Source: Megascapheus bottae (taxonomy: Eukaryota; Chordata; Mammalia; Rodentia; Geomyidae). From it: 64,000 nucleotides of DNA. Where the stretch lies: contig JANJXV010000024.1 in the NCBI GenBank assembly GCA_024803745.1, positions 18,361,927 through 18,425,926 on the forward strand. Direction: 5' to 3'. The position numbers and the translations under genes were made by a program. The notes under the pieces are model-generated. The model was not told the DNA's origin. It made no database searches and worked only from the letters and a program-made list of their open reading frames with translations. Positions within the stretch are counted from its first letter, which is position 1. Every line of letters begins with the position of its first letter. Below are positions 11,771 through 22,699 of the stretch, piece by piece.

Positions 11771-11771
11771 T

Positions 11772-11978
11772 TTTTGTACTACCAGAGTTTGAAATCAGGC
11801 CTGAGACCTGCTTGGCTTCCTTGCTTTGCTGTGTTCTGTCACTTGAGCCAAACCTATAAGACTGCCCTTTGCTGTTTATCTTAGAGAAAGAATCTAGTAA
11901 ACTTTTCTGCCCAAGCTGACTTTGAATCACAATCCTCCAGATCTCAGCCTTTTGAATAACTAGAAATGATGAGTCATG
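11772..11978 (-). mobile_element. Old B1-type dimeric SINE (antisense)
   Basis: The right-monomer remnant (gtcacttgagccaaacctat), a degraded linker and a B1-like half (cctccagatctcagcctttt, gaataactagaaatgatgag) are in the expected antisense order. It is strongly diverged. Confidence 0.65.
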
Positions 11979-12381
11979 GGTAGATGATTAGATAGTATCC
12001 TTTTAAAAAATAGACCACAAAACCAACATGGAGCTAAAAAAAATGTTCTATAGAATTTTTCTACTTCTCTGACTGTAAAGTACCTATATAATTGGTGAAT
12101 GTTAAACTGGTGAATAATTACATGAGTAAAATTGAAAAGACTCATGAAATACTATTCCATGGATATTATTGTCTTGAATTATATGTACAATTTGTAGACT
12201 TGGGCATCTGATGTTCAAGTCTGTAGTGAAAAAGATAAAATGCTATAATCAATGATGTTAATATCTGGATAAAAGTAAAAGGAAATGGGTGGGCTCAGAG
12301 GGCTAATGTCTGTTACCATAGCTATGTTTGAAGCTCTGAGAATCATAGCTTGGAGCCAACTTAGGCAAAAAATCCATGAGA

Positions 12382-12552
12382 CCAGTCCTGGGCCTGAGCA
12401 ATGTCCTTGTACTTTCTCAAGGCTAGTGCTCTACCACTTGAGCCTCAGCACCACTTCCGGCTTTTTTCTATGTATGTGGTATCAAGGAATCGAACATGGG
12501 TCTTTGTACATGCTAGCAAGCACTCTACCACTAGGCCAAAACTCCTGGCCCC
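12382..12552 (-). mobile_element. IDL-Geo SINE (antisense) nested in older SINE
   Basis: The right monomer (accagtcctgggcctgagca) leads to the left monomer end (ccactaggccaaaactcctg). It is flanked by ccatgaga at 12374-12381 and 12553-12560, a short TSD. The following L1 duplicates sequence that includes this element's terminal C run, so this insertion came first. Confidence 0.9.
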
Positions 12553-12560
12553 CCATGAGA

Positions 12561-13300
12561 CTTTTTTTTCTTTCTTTCTTTCTTTTTTTCATGTATTTTT
12601 TATTGTAATTAATAGAAGAGTTACATTATATTCACCAGATAGAAGGTGCATTATTTCACATACATTGATACACTTTCTCATGTTTTGGTCTCCATTTTCC
12701 TCCCCCCCCACCCCGAGCCCCACCCCTCATCTTGTTTTCCCCCCTTCCCTCCCAGATTTCAAATAACCAAATAAGTATATATACAATATATCAGATAAGC
12801 AGGTGAAATACTGTAACAATATGAGATAACCAAGGGACAGCACAAGAGATGAGAAATAACGTAGTATATTAAGGACCACAATCACTCATTATATGGCTTT
12901 TGTTTCTATATCCTAGAGGTCCTTTCATTTAGCATCATTCTATATGGTCTTATGTATCTAGGTTTTGTTCTATTGTAAATCTCTGCTAGGAGAGCCCAAG
13001 GTTTCTACTGATTATGACGAATGAGGGAAACCATTGAGCCTAAGTTCCTTTGAGTCTGGCTTACTTCACTTAATATGATTTTTTCTAAGTCTTTCCATTT
13101 CCTTACAAATGGGGTGATGTCATTCTTTCTGACAGCAGCATAGAATTCCATTGTGTACAAATACCACAACTTGTTGATCCACTCATCAACTGAGGGGCAT
13201 CTGGGTTGGTTCCATATCTTTGCTATGGTAAATAGTGCTGCAATGAACATCATTGTGCTAGTGTATTTAGTATGTCCTTGTTTCTGGATTATCCCCCATG
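12561..13300 (-). mobile_element. 5'-truncated L1, 3' end including ORF2 C-terminus
   Basis: Read on the minus strand, the element has an ORF2 C-terminal fragment, then a 3'UTR with a G-rich polypurine tract (C-rich on plus at 12700-12755), and a terminal AATAAA-containing end with an A-rich tail (T/C-rich on plus at 12562-12600). A 16-bp TSD, cccccatgagactttt, lies at about 12550-12565 and 13293-13308. Truncation is severe: about 730 bp of a typical 6-7 kb L1 remains. Confidence 0.92.
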
Positions 13301-13316
13301 AGACTTTTATCTCCAA
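13005..13316 (-). pseudogene. L1 ORF2 C-terminal fragment
   Basis: The minus-strand frame reads through the C-terminal part of the L1 ORF2 reverse-transcriptase protein. It contains MFIAALFTIAKIWNQP, then CPSVDEWINKLWYLYTMEFYAA, and ends ILSEVSQTQRNLGSMVSLIRHNQ. The Trp-Asn-Gln-Pro and Tyr-Thr-Met-Glu-(Phe/Tyr)-Tyr-Ala-Ala signatures are diagnostic of this domain. Only about 90-100 residues of an approximately 1280-residue protein remain. The endonuclease and reverse-transcriptase active sites are absent, so it cannot function alone. The frame is intact over this length, suggesting a fairly young insertion. The nominal start codon is fortuitous, inside flanking sequence. Confidence 0.9.
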
Positions 13317-13594
13317 TTAGCCACCAAAACAAGCCAAACTAAAGGTGTGGTTCAAGTGGTAGAACACCAGCTTTGAGCAAAAAAAGATAAGGAACAGCAC
13401 CAGGACCTAAGTTCAAGTTCTACCAGTACCAGTACAAAAAAAAAAAAAAGAAGTGGGAAGGGAATTATTGCTTATTGCTTCTAAAGTTCATGTGCCCATA
13501 GCTTAGAGTAATCGCAAGTATGATCAATAATCAATAATTCCCAATAAATTTGTCCTGCTAAATATCCACTGCCTTCACAATATGGTCATCTATC

Positions 13595-13596
<2 letters not shown>

Positions 13597-13655
<59 letters not shown>

Positions 13656-13674
13656 CACATACACACACACACAC
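13597..13674. repeat. (CT)n-(CA)n compound microsatellite
   Basis: About 57 bp of almost pure CT is followed by about 20 bp of CA. The length makes it likely to be polymorphic. Confidence 0.95.
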
Positions 13675-14180
13675 GTAATATATAAGTTGTATAATCAGCA
13701 AGGTAAAAATTTATGTGCAGCACTGTTTTTGTAAGTTTCTTTTGTTGTTGCTTTTATAAAAGTGTACCTACAGCAGGTTGAAAACCTTAAAACATGTACA
13801 TGGAGGCATAAGCCCCAGGCTCCTTAAGCAAATCTCTGTTTTCATGGTTGCTCGCTTCCTCAGCTTCTCAGTTCCCTCATAGCAACTCATGTTCAGTATT
13901 TCTGATGAAAGTCCTGGTTTCACCTCAATGATCATAACTCAGGGTAGAATCAACACCATATCCCATTTATGGATAGGTCAATCAAATTAACACAGAGAGA
14001 GAAAAGAATAAAACAGGAGAAGCATTTATTATTTACTCTTCAAAGTTACTCATTTCTTTAGAAAGAAAAATTTATGATGTGGAGGTAAACTAAATATCTG
14101 GTTGGCCAATGATTTTAAACATGGAGGTAATATAATTCTCTGAAGAAAAAGACACATAAATACTTGAAAGAATATTTTAT

Positions 14181-14407
14181 GATTGTCAGTAATATGGCTT
14201 AAACTCAGAGTCTGGGTGCTGTCCCTGAGCTTTTTTTGCTCAACGCTTGTGCTCTACCACTTTGAGCCAAAGGTCTACTCTAGTTTTCTGGTAGTTAATT
14301 TGAAATAAGAATCTCATGGACTTTCCTGCCATGGCTTCAAACCATGATTCTCAGATCTCAGCCTTCTGAGTAGATAGGATTACAGGTGAAAGCCACCAGC
14401 ACCAGGT
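14181..14407 (-). mobile_element. B1-type dimeric SINE (antisense)
   Basis: The right monomer (gcttaaactcagagtctggg, tgtgctctaccactttgagc), linker (gaaataagaatctcatggac) and B1-like half (tctcagatctcagccttctg, gattacaggtgaaagccacc) are in order and near full length. Confidence 0.9.
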
Positions 14408-14409
14408 TA

Positions 14410-14915
14410 AGAATAATTTTTAATGAGTTAATAATAGATAATCTGATATGTACAAAATATCATAAAAAAGGTTTGCTTGTTTGGGTGATACTCGACTATT
14501 TGCTTCATGTCTCCAGCTCAGCTTTTTGCTGGTTATTTTGGAGATGGAGTCTTGAAGCTATTTAGTCTGGATCTTGTGGACCATCAGAACAGCACATCAA
14601 GATCTGAAGTGTGAAATGCATTTAGCCAAAGGTTTTAAGACAGGAGAGTAAAGGAATGCATATGGTGGCTCCCACCAAGGAAGCAGTGTCTTCAGAATAA
14701 AGCTATAAGGAACTGAATACAGATAATAATCTGACAAAGCTGGCATCATAATTGGAATATGAAATCTCCCCATAGACTCGTGTGTGGAAGGCATAGCCCT
14801 TAGCAGGTAACCCTATTGAAAGATGACTGAGACATGAGAGAGTAACTTCATCAATTGACAAGGCATTGAATTCATACCTGAATGGATTGCTGTAAAATAG
14901 AGCTTAGTTAAAGGA
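14410..14915. other. Non-coding stretch, nothing recognised
   Basis: The 14597-14794 minus frame has no recognisable domain. No splice-flanked exon is seen. Confidence 0.4.
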
Positions 14916-14919
14916 GGTG

Positions 14920-15240
14920 ACTGTGGGAGGCCTGTCAATGAAGGATGCATCTATCTCTGGCCCCTCTCTTGCTATCTCTGCTTCCTGGACACCATACAGT
15001 AAGGTGTCTCTTATAGCCGCAGCATTCATCCTCACCATAGGCCCGCTACAATGGACTGAGACCTCTGAAATCAAGAGTCAAAACCGATCTTTCCTTCCTT
15101 CCTTTGTTTTTTTTTTCCCAGTTCATCATGTCTGTGAGCACAACTCAACTTGATCAACATCACCACTCCCATCACTCTTCCCATCTCTCCCCAGCCAACT
15201 TAGATATTTTGTCATAGCAACAAGCAATGAAAACAGCTGG
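14920..15240 (+). repeat. Old dispersed repeat, possibly LTR-type
   Basis: The segments ctctgcttcctggacaccat, then cctcaccataggcccgctac, atggactgagacctctgaaa and tattttgtcatagcaacaag follow the order of a dispersed mammalian repeat that I recognise but cannot name with certainty. A T-rich interruption lies near 15100. It is degraded, with no coding capacity. Confidence 0.45.
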
Positions 15241-15249
15241 ACAGCCGAT

Positions 15250-15840
15250 TCCTCTCCACAACCAGAAAGAAATACAGACCGATTGTACTTTTTATATGTC
15301 TGCATGAGTGTGTGCCCAGAAGAATTTAATGGATCTGCTGTTAATTCATACACCATTGTTATTTTCTTGCAAACATTTCTTGCAATAGAATCGATTCTAT
15401 TTTCAGAAAAGGCAAATCATTTTTCAAGTGAATCTTAAACATTCAGTAAAGTTCTACTCAGTTTAACACTTGTTTCGTAAATGTATTTTGAAAGACTTCC
15501 TTGTTTTCGCTTGTCATTTACAGCTGAGTAGAAAAAGTTATGATCTTTCCTAAGAGTATAAGAAATAAGTTATAATGAGTTTGTAGAGAGAAGAAATGAT
15601 TGACTTAAGACTGACCACAAAACTTTGGGGCTAGAATGGTGGAGACAGTAGATGACAGTAGAGATATTTTCATTTCTCTCAGAACTTCATTTTAATTTTG
15701 AGGCAGACAAGATATTCTGACTAATACATGGAGTCATATTCCTCGTTACCTCTCCCTTCTTATTTTAAGAAATAGAACATGATATCTTTATACTTAGAAT
15801 AACTGCTTTTCTTTCCATAATTAATATTTCTAACTCTAAA
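15250..15840. other. Non-coding stretch, nothing recognised
   Basis: Unique-looking AT-rich sequence without recognised elements. Confidence 0.4.
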
Positions 15841-15845
15841 AAAAA

Positions 15846-16069
15846 TAAGCAACTGTTGCCTCACATCTGGAATTCTAGCTACTCCAAAGGCTGAAATCTG
15901 AGGATCAGTTTGAAGTTAGCCGAGTAGGTCAGTCCATGAGACTCTTCATCTCCAATTCACCACTAAAAAGTCAGAAGTAGAGCTGTGGCTCAAGCAGTAA
16001 AACACTAGCCTTGAGCAAAAAAGCTCAGGGACAGTACTGGGCCCTAAGTTCAAGCCCTAGAACTGGTAT
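15846..16069 (+). mobile_element. B1-type dimeric SINE
   Basis: The B1-like half (ctagctactccaaaggctga, aatctgaggatcag), linker (gactcttcatctccaattca) and right monomer (agagctgtggctcaagcagt, aaaaaagctcagggacagta) are all present. A CA-rich tail follows. Confidence 0.9.
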
Positions 16070-16402
16070 GCACATGCATGCATGCACACACACAAAAAAC
16101 AGATGCGGAGAACATTTTGAAGAATTGTTGAAGCATTTTACAAGTATTTAAAGTAAATATCAAAATGATTAAAGGTGAAACATGAAAAATTGCCCATTAT
16201 CAATATGGAATTCATTCAGAAGACATTAAATTGAATTTTGTATAACCATTCACATGTAATTATCCACATTAAATTGCTGAGAATTTAATGTGTAATGTTC
16301 TTAATGTCATGTGTACATCATAAACTTACTTTGTTAAAAACAAGAATCATCTACACAAACATGTATACACAAGTTTTCAATGGAAGTTGCTGTCTATTTT
16401 TT

Positions 16403-16472
16403 GTCTGTTTTGCTGGTACTGGGGTTTGAACTTGTATACTCTATCCCTGGAGCCACTCCTCTGGATCTTTAA
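16403..16472 (-). mobile_element. Old ID-like SINE fragment (antisense)
   Basis: The segment gctggtactggggtttgaac, then tatccctggagccactcct, resembles a reversed tRNA-like SINE monomer. Short and diverged. Confidence 0.45.
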
Positions 16473-16474
16473 TG

Positions 16475-17405
16475 GAGGTGCTTCTGCCTGTCACCGAGTA
16501 TTGCTCTTCTTTCCCAGGGCTATTTTTTTGATCTCAGAAATAAACATGTTCACATAGCCTCCTTCTTATGGTAAAGCTAAACAACAGAGGAGAGGTAAGA
16601 AATAAGTGAGAGATGGTAGAATTCACACATAAACGGAGTGGAAACAGCTTTTCTCTCATGACTCATGGAAGTAGAAATAGGTGACTCACACTAGTTTGGG
16701 CTAATAGGGGCAAACTTTCGCCCACCTCCTACTCAGTCTATCTATGGAAGAAAATTCAAAAACGCCAAGATATTGTTCATAAAGGTTCCCAGCTCATCTA
16801 TTTGAAATGCTTGCACAGGATTAGTTGCATTGGATACTGGGAAAGGATAGTCAAGTTTTGGATAATTCTAACATACATGGCATCACAAAGATATCAATAT
16901 GATAATCTATTCCTTGGTGACACAAGGGCAAGTTCACAATTACATATATGCATCACTATGGTATCATTCATTATAGTTTAACTGCCCTAAAGTCCTCTGT
17001 GCTTTGACCTTTTTACTTTTTCTTTAGATCTAAATTCTGCATATGATAGAAAACATTCTGACCTTCTACTTTAAATAATTCCTGAGGCAAACAGAGATCA
17101 CACACTGAAAGGGCAGAACACAGACTCATACTGTACCAGTTGTAACAATGGTTATTGTGGTTTACAATCTGATCCTAATTTTTAAAGTTTTCAGCCTATC
17201 ATTTTCAACCCAAATTAATAAAATATCTAGACTGTGCTTTAAACTATTAAAGAAGAAGAGGTTTTGGTATATCATGCAACCAAAGAATGTTACCAGCATT
17301 AGATATATATCTAATATCTAGCAATAGTCATTATAATTAGACACATTCATATATATAATGATTGTGATAAGTCTCACATGATTGTGTTAAGAATCTTATA
17401 GTACG
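16475..17405. other. Non-coding stretch, nothing recognised
   Basis: AT-rich with several TA-rich motifs near 17300-17360. No exon, RNA gene or named repeat was recognised. Confidence 0.4.
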
Positions 17406-17407
17406 TA

Positions 17408-17432
17408 TACACATACACACACACACATACAT

Positions 17433-17472
<40 letters not shown>

Positions 17473-17479
17473 ACACACA
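17408..17479. repeat. (CA)n microsatellite
   Basis: CA dinucleotides with TA interruptions. The minus-strand reading of alternating Val-Cys across it is a repeat artefact. Confidence 0.95.
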
Positions 17480-17481
17480 AA

Positions 17482-17602
17482 CTGTGGTAGAAGTCTCATA
17501 GCCTTTCCTGCCTGGGCTGGCTTCAAACTGAGATGCTCAGATCTCAACCTCCTGGGTACCTGAGTACCTAGGATTTCAGGTTTGAGCCACCAATACTGCA
17601 CC
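17482..17602 (-). mobile_element. B1-like half of a SINE (antisense)
   Basis: The segment gaagtctcatagcctttcct, then gggctggcttcaaactgaga and ctcagatctcaacctcctgg, is the antisense B1-like half plus linker. The microsatellite replaces or abuts the right monomer. Confidence 0.75.
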
Positions 17603-17639
17603 ATCATTATTAGTTTTTGCAGCTTGGCAAAGGGGGTTC

Positions 17640-18150
17640 CTTGTAGACAGAGCTTGGGGTTGATCGGTTTGCTTAGATTATAATGAGGGCTGAAGACCTA
17701 TTAAAGGAAAGCTTTAAGAGAGCATCTCTACCTCCACAGGACCTCAAGCCTGGGACACTGTACAGGCACACCATTCTATATGTTTCTCCCCTACTTCTCC
17801 TATGGCTTAGGGACCCTTGGCATATTCTGCACGTTGTGTGACACTGTGTTGATCGTGAACATTCATGCTCTCGTTTCAGATTAGCTTCTGGCTGCGTTGC
17901 TTGGCAGTCAAGTGTCTTATCAGATGCCAACACGGTGTCACTTGCTCCCCACTGGGACATCACACACTCCACCAAGAGAATTCGGCCTGTTTGCAAATTT
18001 CCTGCCATCAATCCCGGTCATGAGAAAACAGTCCAAGCGGCAGTTACTGAAAAGCCCATTATTTATTGTGTTTTGATTTTTTTTCTGGACTTTCAGATAT
18101 GTGCCTTAAGAATCATGCTCATTTGCACATAAAAATACATGGTATTTTTC
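17640..18150. other. Non-coding stretch, nothing recognised
   Basis: The 112-codon minus frame (17673-18011) has no recognisable domain, no splice context and no supporting composition signal. It is not called as a gene. Confidence 0.4.
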
Positions 18151-18154
18151 ATGT

Positions 18155-18245
18155 ATTATGGTTCACAGCTATAATCCCAGCTCTTGAAAGGCTAAGGTAA
18201 TAGGTTCAATATAGCCCTACTGCAAGTTCAGGACCAGTTTGCGTT
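18155..18245 (+). mobile_element. Old B1-like SINE monomer
   Basis: The segment ggttcacagctataatccca, then gctcttgaaaggctaaggta, resembles a B1/7SL-derived left half. An A-rich tail follows. Confidence 0.6.
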
Positions 18246-18402
18246 AATTAGAAAGATCTAATATAAAAAAATAAACATGTAAATAAATGCAAATATTAGA
18301 TGACATTCACATTTCTAAATCACTTTCATTGATAAGAAACGTAAGTACTAATGTGAGCATTGGATTATATTTGGAAATCAGATATCTATTTCTATAAAGT
18401 GA

Positions 18403-18645
18403 TCTTTTTGTTATTGTCATTGTGCCATTCCTAAGGCTTGAAATCAGAACCTGGGCACTGTCCTTAAGCTTTTTGCTTAAAGCTAGTGCTCTTCCACTTG
18501 AACCAGAGTCGATTTTTGGTTTTTTTATTGTTAACTGGAGATAAGAAGTCTTACTTCCTACTTCCTGTCTTGGTTGGCTTCAAACTATGATCCTCAAATA
18601 GCCAGCCTCCTGAGTAGATAGGATTACCAGTGTGTGGCTTGGCAC
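18403..18645 (-). mobile_element. B1-type dimeric SINE (antisense)
   Basis: The right monomer (cctaaggcttgaaatcagaa, ctagtgctcttccacttgaa), linker (aactggagataagaagtctt) and B1-like half (ctcctgagtagataggatta) are present. A short direct repeat, tataaagt, flanks the copy. Confidence 0.88.
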
Positions 18646-18974
18646 CCATCTTATAAAGTATCATTGAATTTTAAATCAAAGGTCATTTTTTCCAGAGTGA
18701 TATACAAGGAAGAAGTTATTCTTCCTGGTTGTCCATCTGGTGATTTATGTTGGTAATTCCAATCTACACTTCTCCTATGGCCACCAGCTATTTGTGACTC
18801 TCGAACACATGTAGTAGCAAGTTGTAAGAATTGAACAGTGCTCTATGTATGGACTATGTACCAGGTTTTGAGGACAGCGTGAACAGAAAAGGAATGGAGT
18901 CACTCATTTGACCAGTAATTCCTTTATTCATTCAAGAGCAGGTCACTGTGTTGACCATTAAAAACAAAATCAAT

Positions 18975-19230
18975 AGCCAGACACTGGGGCTCACATCTGT
19001 AATCCCACCTACTCAGAACGCTGAGATCTGATGATCTGATCAGCAAGCCTGGGAAGAAAAGTTCATCAGACTCTTACCTCCAATTAAGCACACAAAAAGT
19101 CAGAAGTGGAATTGTGAAGCAAGTGATCCAGCATTAGCCTTTAGCAGAAAAGCTCAGGGACAGTGCCTTGACCTTGCACTCAAGTAAAAAGCAAAACAAA
19201 ACAAAGCAAAAACAAACAAACAAAAAAAAA
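18975..19230 (+). mobile_element. B1-type dimeric SINE
   Basis: The B1-like half (agccagacactggggctcac, atctgtaatcccacctactc), linker and right monomer (agtggaattgtgaagcaagt, gaaaagctcagggacagtgc) end in a long A-rich tail of CAAAA/CAAA units. Confidence 0.9.
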
Positions 19231-19424
19231 CCCCACAGATTCAGGTAAGTTCAAGGTTGCTCATGATGGAATTTAAAGACAAGTAGATAATATTCAAGTT
19301 TGTTTTCTGATATTCTCAAGGCAAATGGCAGTATACCCCTAGTGCAAGGCCAGCCAGCTCCTGTTAGTACATTGCCCACTGCCCAATGCTGTCAGGCCAA
19401 AGTGAAGTGTTAAATTGCTCTAGA

Positions 19425-19660
19425 GCTGTACTGTTCAATAAAATGGCCATTAGCCTGTGGCTGAGCACTTAAAATGAGACTAATCCGAGTTTAACTGTGT
19501 GATGAATGTAAAAATATGCCCCAGATTTAAAAGATAGCATGAAAACATAAGTAACAAAATATCTTATATTTTTACATTGAGTCCATGGTGAAATGATAAT
19601 AGTAGATGTGCATTATTTATATTCACTTTACCTATTGCTTTTTAATGTAGTCAAAAGGAA
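19425..19660 (+). mobile_element. Ancient eutherian DNA-transposon relic
   Basis: The segments gtactgttcaataaaatggc, tggctgagcacttaaaatga, taatccgagtttaactgtgt and tcttatatttttacattgag follow the order of a widespread old non-autonomous mammalian repeat that I remember as a hAT-type element. I do not assign a family name. About 20-25 percent diverged by eye, with no coding capacity. Confidence 0.55.
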
Positions 19661-19669
19661 AGACAAGAT

Positions 19670-20865
19670 TCAATATGGGGCTCACATTATATTTATCTAG
19701 CACAATATCTCTCATATCACTCAATAGAAATCATTTCCAATACCATCAATACTAATAACCATACTTCATGAAGATTTATGTCCTACCTGAGACCAAGCTG
19801 CTTGATCTGAGCTAAGAACTACAATTGTCCCAGTACCTACTCACCCTTATCTTTTTTATTTAAAGGGTTACTGGTCCCTTGAAGCAATATTGATTGTGAT
19901 TGAAAAGTATAGGCAGCAAAATTCAAAATGGAAGTGGCAGATATCTATCAGAAAACCTGATTCTCTAGGTCCAGAGCAAAGCAGGAGATCTTGCAACATC
20001 CTAATTTCTTTTGGCTTACATATAACAATCACATATTTTCTGTTTCATTCAGCATGGTAGTGAACAGATAAATATATGCAAAATCACCTGGTAAGCTGTA
20101 AAACCTATTGCCATTATCATCATCTGTTTTAATCATCAAGGTAACTACTTCTGTAAGTAATTAAGAAAAAAATATGAGATCAAAACTATTATTCTACAAA
20201 ATTTATAAAACCAAAACAACTGTCAAGCTGACGAAGGAATGAGATCTCAAGGAATGGGAAACTAAATTAAAAATAGAACCTCTCACCCTTTTTATGTCAT
20301 TGTCAATTGTTTGAGTGTTTCTGCAGTAGCAGCAGTAGGAGGTAAGACGCTGATTTCACACTGCAGCAGTTGAAGCATTTGAAAGAGAAGGGCTCAGTGC
20401 AATCCCTGGCTGAGCTATGCCAGGCACCACACCACTTAGCTCATAATGCACACAGCCAAGCACAGAGACATGATTATTTTCCTGAGAAGCTGAGCTAACT
20501 CCAACATTCCTAGTCCCATCAGACCCTGAAAACCAAGGCAGATTCGTGGGCTTCAGAAATCCTCCTTTTCAGGTTCCTGTTGACATCAAGGAGCGTTATT
20601 ATAGTTTGAGCCATGAAGCTGTTCTCAGCTTACGTGGCTGCACAAAGAGTCACAAGTATCCCCAATCAGAGCCAACTCCTAACAGCAAATACACTTTCCA
20701 ATACACATTGAAAAAAGAGTTATACCATGGAGAAATGCATGCAACTAAAAGCAATGGCTCTTGCTCCAAGAAGTGTCTGTGAAATATGGACATACAGAAT
20801 AATGTTAATAAAAACCATTTGTTCAAATAATGGATATTATAAAATAGTGAGCGATCATCTCTCAT
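19670..20865. other. Non-coding stretch, nothing recognised
   Basis: No recognised repeat. Frames at 20546-20782 (plus) and 20650-21066 (minus) overlap on opposite strands and lack domains; the larger runs into the flanking L1 tail and SINE. Confidence 0.4.
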
Positions 20866-20866
20866 G

Positions 20867-21052
20867 GGAACATGGTTAGGTTTGGCTTGTGTGTTCTTTT
20901 GTGGGACCCAAGAGCTTATTATGCCTTGTATTGGCAGAAGTGACAAAGTGGTTGGGAGAAATAGGGGAGAATGCTGGAAGGCGTGACAAGACCATAAACT
21001 GTTATGAAACTCCTTTGTACAGCTACTTAAAGAGAATAAAGATATAAAATAT
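20867..21052 (+). mobile_element. L1 3'-terminal fragment, older subfamily
   Basis: A purine-rich segment (aagtggttgggagaaatagg) is followed by atgaaactcctttgtacagc, tacttaaagagaataaagat and an A-rich end. It shares the terminal pattern (tcctttgtacaactatctaa) with the copy near 57.6 kb. Confidence 0.55.
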
Positions 21053-21248
21053 AGGAGTGGGAGCATGGCCTAGTAGTAGAGTGCTTGCCAAGCACACATG
21101 AAGCCCTGGGTTCGATTCCTCTGTACCACATACACAGAAAAAGCAGGAAGTGGTACTGTGGCTCAAAGTGGTAGAGCGCTAGCCTTGAGAAAGCCCAAAG
21201 ATAGTCCCTAGGCCCTAAGCTCCAACCCCAAGACTGGCCAAAAAAAAC
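21053..21248 (+). mobile_element. IDL-Geo SINE
   Basis: The left monomer (gcatggcctagtagtagagt, gggttcgattcctctgtacc) and right monomer (gcaggaagtggtactgtggc, gagaaagcccaaagatagtc) end in an A tail. Moderately diverged. It inserted at the end of the L1 tail just upstream. Confidence 0.92.
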
Positions 21249-21249
21249 C

Positions 21250-21292
21250 ATATATATAATATATATTATATATAAATACATATATATTAATG
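21250..21292. repeat. TA-rich simple repeat
   Basis: An AT/ATAT tract directly after the SINE A tail, probably expanded from it. Confidence 0.75.
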
Positions 21293-21299
21293 TAAGAAG

Positions 21300-22400
21300 A
21301 AGTGACAAGGCTGCAGAAGATGTTTAAGACACGTGAGTACATTTTTGTGAATGGATTGCAGGTTTGGGGGTATTGTCTTAGGAAAAAAAAAAGAGTTTCA
21401 GCAAGAAACAGATGATGGACTCCAGTTGATTCTTGGGGATGAATTTAATGAATATATTATTTAAAATCATGTCAAGAGAGTTAAGGCTCACCAAGGAGAG
21501 ATGCTTGATCGCTGAGCCAAACAATAACAAAAATGTTCTTTATTGCTTTAAGTCTCAGGTGGAAAGTAGAAAGAGAAGTGTAAAAGAGAGCAAGCTGAAA
21601 AAGAGCAAACTCTAAAAATTCACAAATAGGCGGGGAGGAAAAGAGGGAAATAAATAGCTCAGAGTTGTCCTTCTCCAACTCTTTGATCTCCTGACAGTGA
21701 CTCCACTGGCCAAAGCCAGATGGCAAAGACTCCATTGATGTTTATCATAAAGACCAGCCCCCATGGTATTCACAGCAGAACAGAGAAAGCAGGTGAGGAG
21801 AGCTCGTGGGATTGCTGCAGCAAAGCAGAGATTCTCAGTTCAGTCCAGAGGTGGACAGGAGTAATATTCACAAGAGCGGCTCCCACAATCTTGCTCTGAG
21901 ACTCTTATCTCCTTCCAACCTCATGTCAGAGCTTACTCTGTAAAGAACATAAAGCTGTTACAAGCAGCTATCCCATAACACTCAACATGAAAGACCTAAA
22001 GTAAGGCTTGAGAAGCAAAAACAGGGAATAAGGGGGGTACATCCACAAGCAGATTTTAGAGTACCTGGGGACCCTTAGCTATAAAAACATTACTGTTTCA
22101 ATCTTCCATTTCCCGAGATTTGTTCTAATCCAAATGATTTAAATTTTGATTGACTTACTCCCCAACTCCGTATTTATCAACCAAGAAAATATGATTTCCA
22201 ACTTCTTTTTTCTTGAATTAGCCAACTATTGACCTCACCTGCTCAAAAGCTTACTGGGTACATAGCCAATAATTGAACAGAAAAATGTACACATAGCACT
22301 TGCATGTAAAAATTTCCCTCCATTTTTTCAATGTTTTAAAGTTTATTTTTTGCTTGTATGATGTGTGTATGTACGCACATGTGTGCATCCACACGCATCC
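21300..22400. other. Non-coding stretch, nothing recognised
   Basis: Overlapping short frames on both strands near 21433-21735 have no domain. No repeat family identified. Confidence 0.4.
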
Positions 22401-22402
22401 AC

Positions 22403-22605
22403 CAGACAGTACCAGCACTTGAATTCAGAGCTGTGAGCTCTTGCTTGGCTTATTCACTCAAGGCTGGTGCTCTACCACTACAGCCATAGCTTTATTTGCA
22501 ACTTTTTGCTAGTTATTTGGAGATAAGAGTCTCATGGACTTTTCTGCCTGGACTGGCTTTGAACCCATAATCCCTCAGATATCATCTGTCTTCAAAGTAG
22601 CTAAG
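22403..22605 (-). mobile_element. B1-type dimeric SINE (antisense)
   Basis: The right monomer (gtaccagcacttgaattcag, aaggctggtgctctaccact), linker (atttggagataagagtctca) and B1-like half (cctggactggctttgaaccc) are present. The expected end (ccacc...cccggct) is replaced by a cluster of palindromic ACTAGT-containing sequence. Confidence 0.85.
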
Positions 22606-22607
22606 AG

Positions 22608-22647
22608 GACCACTAGTCACTAGTGGTCACTGGTCACTAGTGGCCAG
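22608..22647. repeat. Palindrome cluster
   Basis: A perfect 10-bp inverted repeat (gaccactagt at 22608-22617, actagtggtc at 22619-22628) with one intervening base is followed by an imperfect 18-bp palindrome (ctggtcactagtggccag, 22630-22647). It can form short hairpins. Confidence 0.85.
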
Positions 22648-22699
22648 CTTAAATCTCCCATAAATTGTAGTACACAAATATTGGTAATGAAATAATTGT

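Larger units (their letters stand above)
12281..13455 (+). mobile_element. B1-type dimeric SINE split by two later insertions
   Basis: The B1-like half lies at about 12281-12381 (agctctgagaatcatagctt, gagccaacttaggc) and ends at ccatgaga. The remainder resumes at about 13300 (catgagacttttatctccaa, ttagccaccaaaacaagcc, then the right monomer gtggttcaagtggtagaaca) and ends in an A-rich tail at 13437-13452. The interruption holds an antisense IDL-Geo copy and an antisense L1 3' end. Confidence 0.85.
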
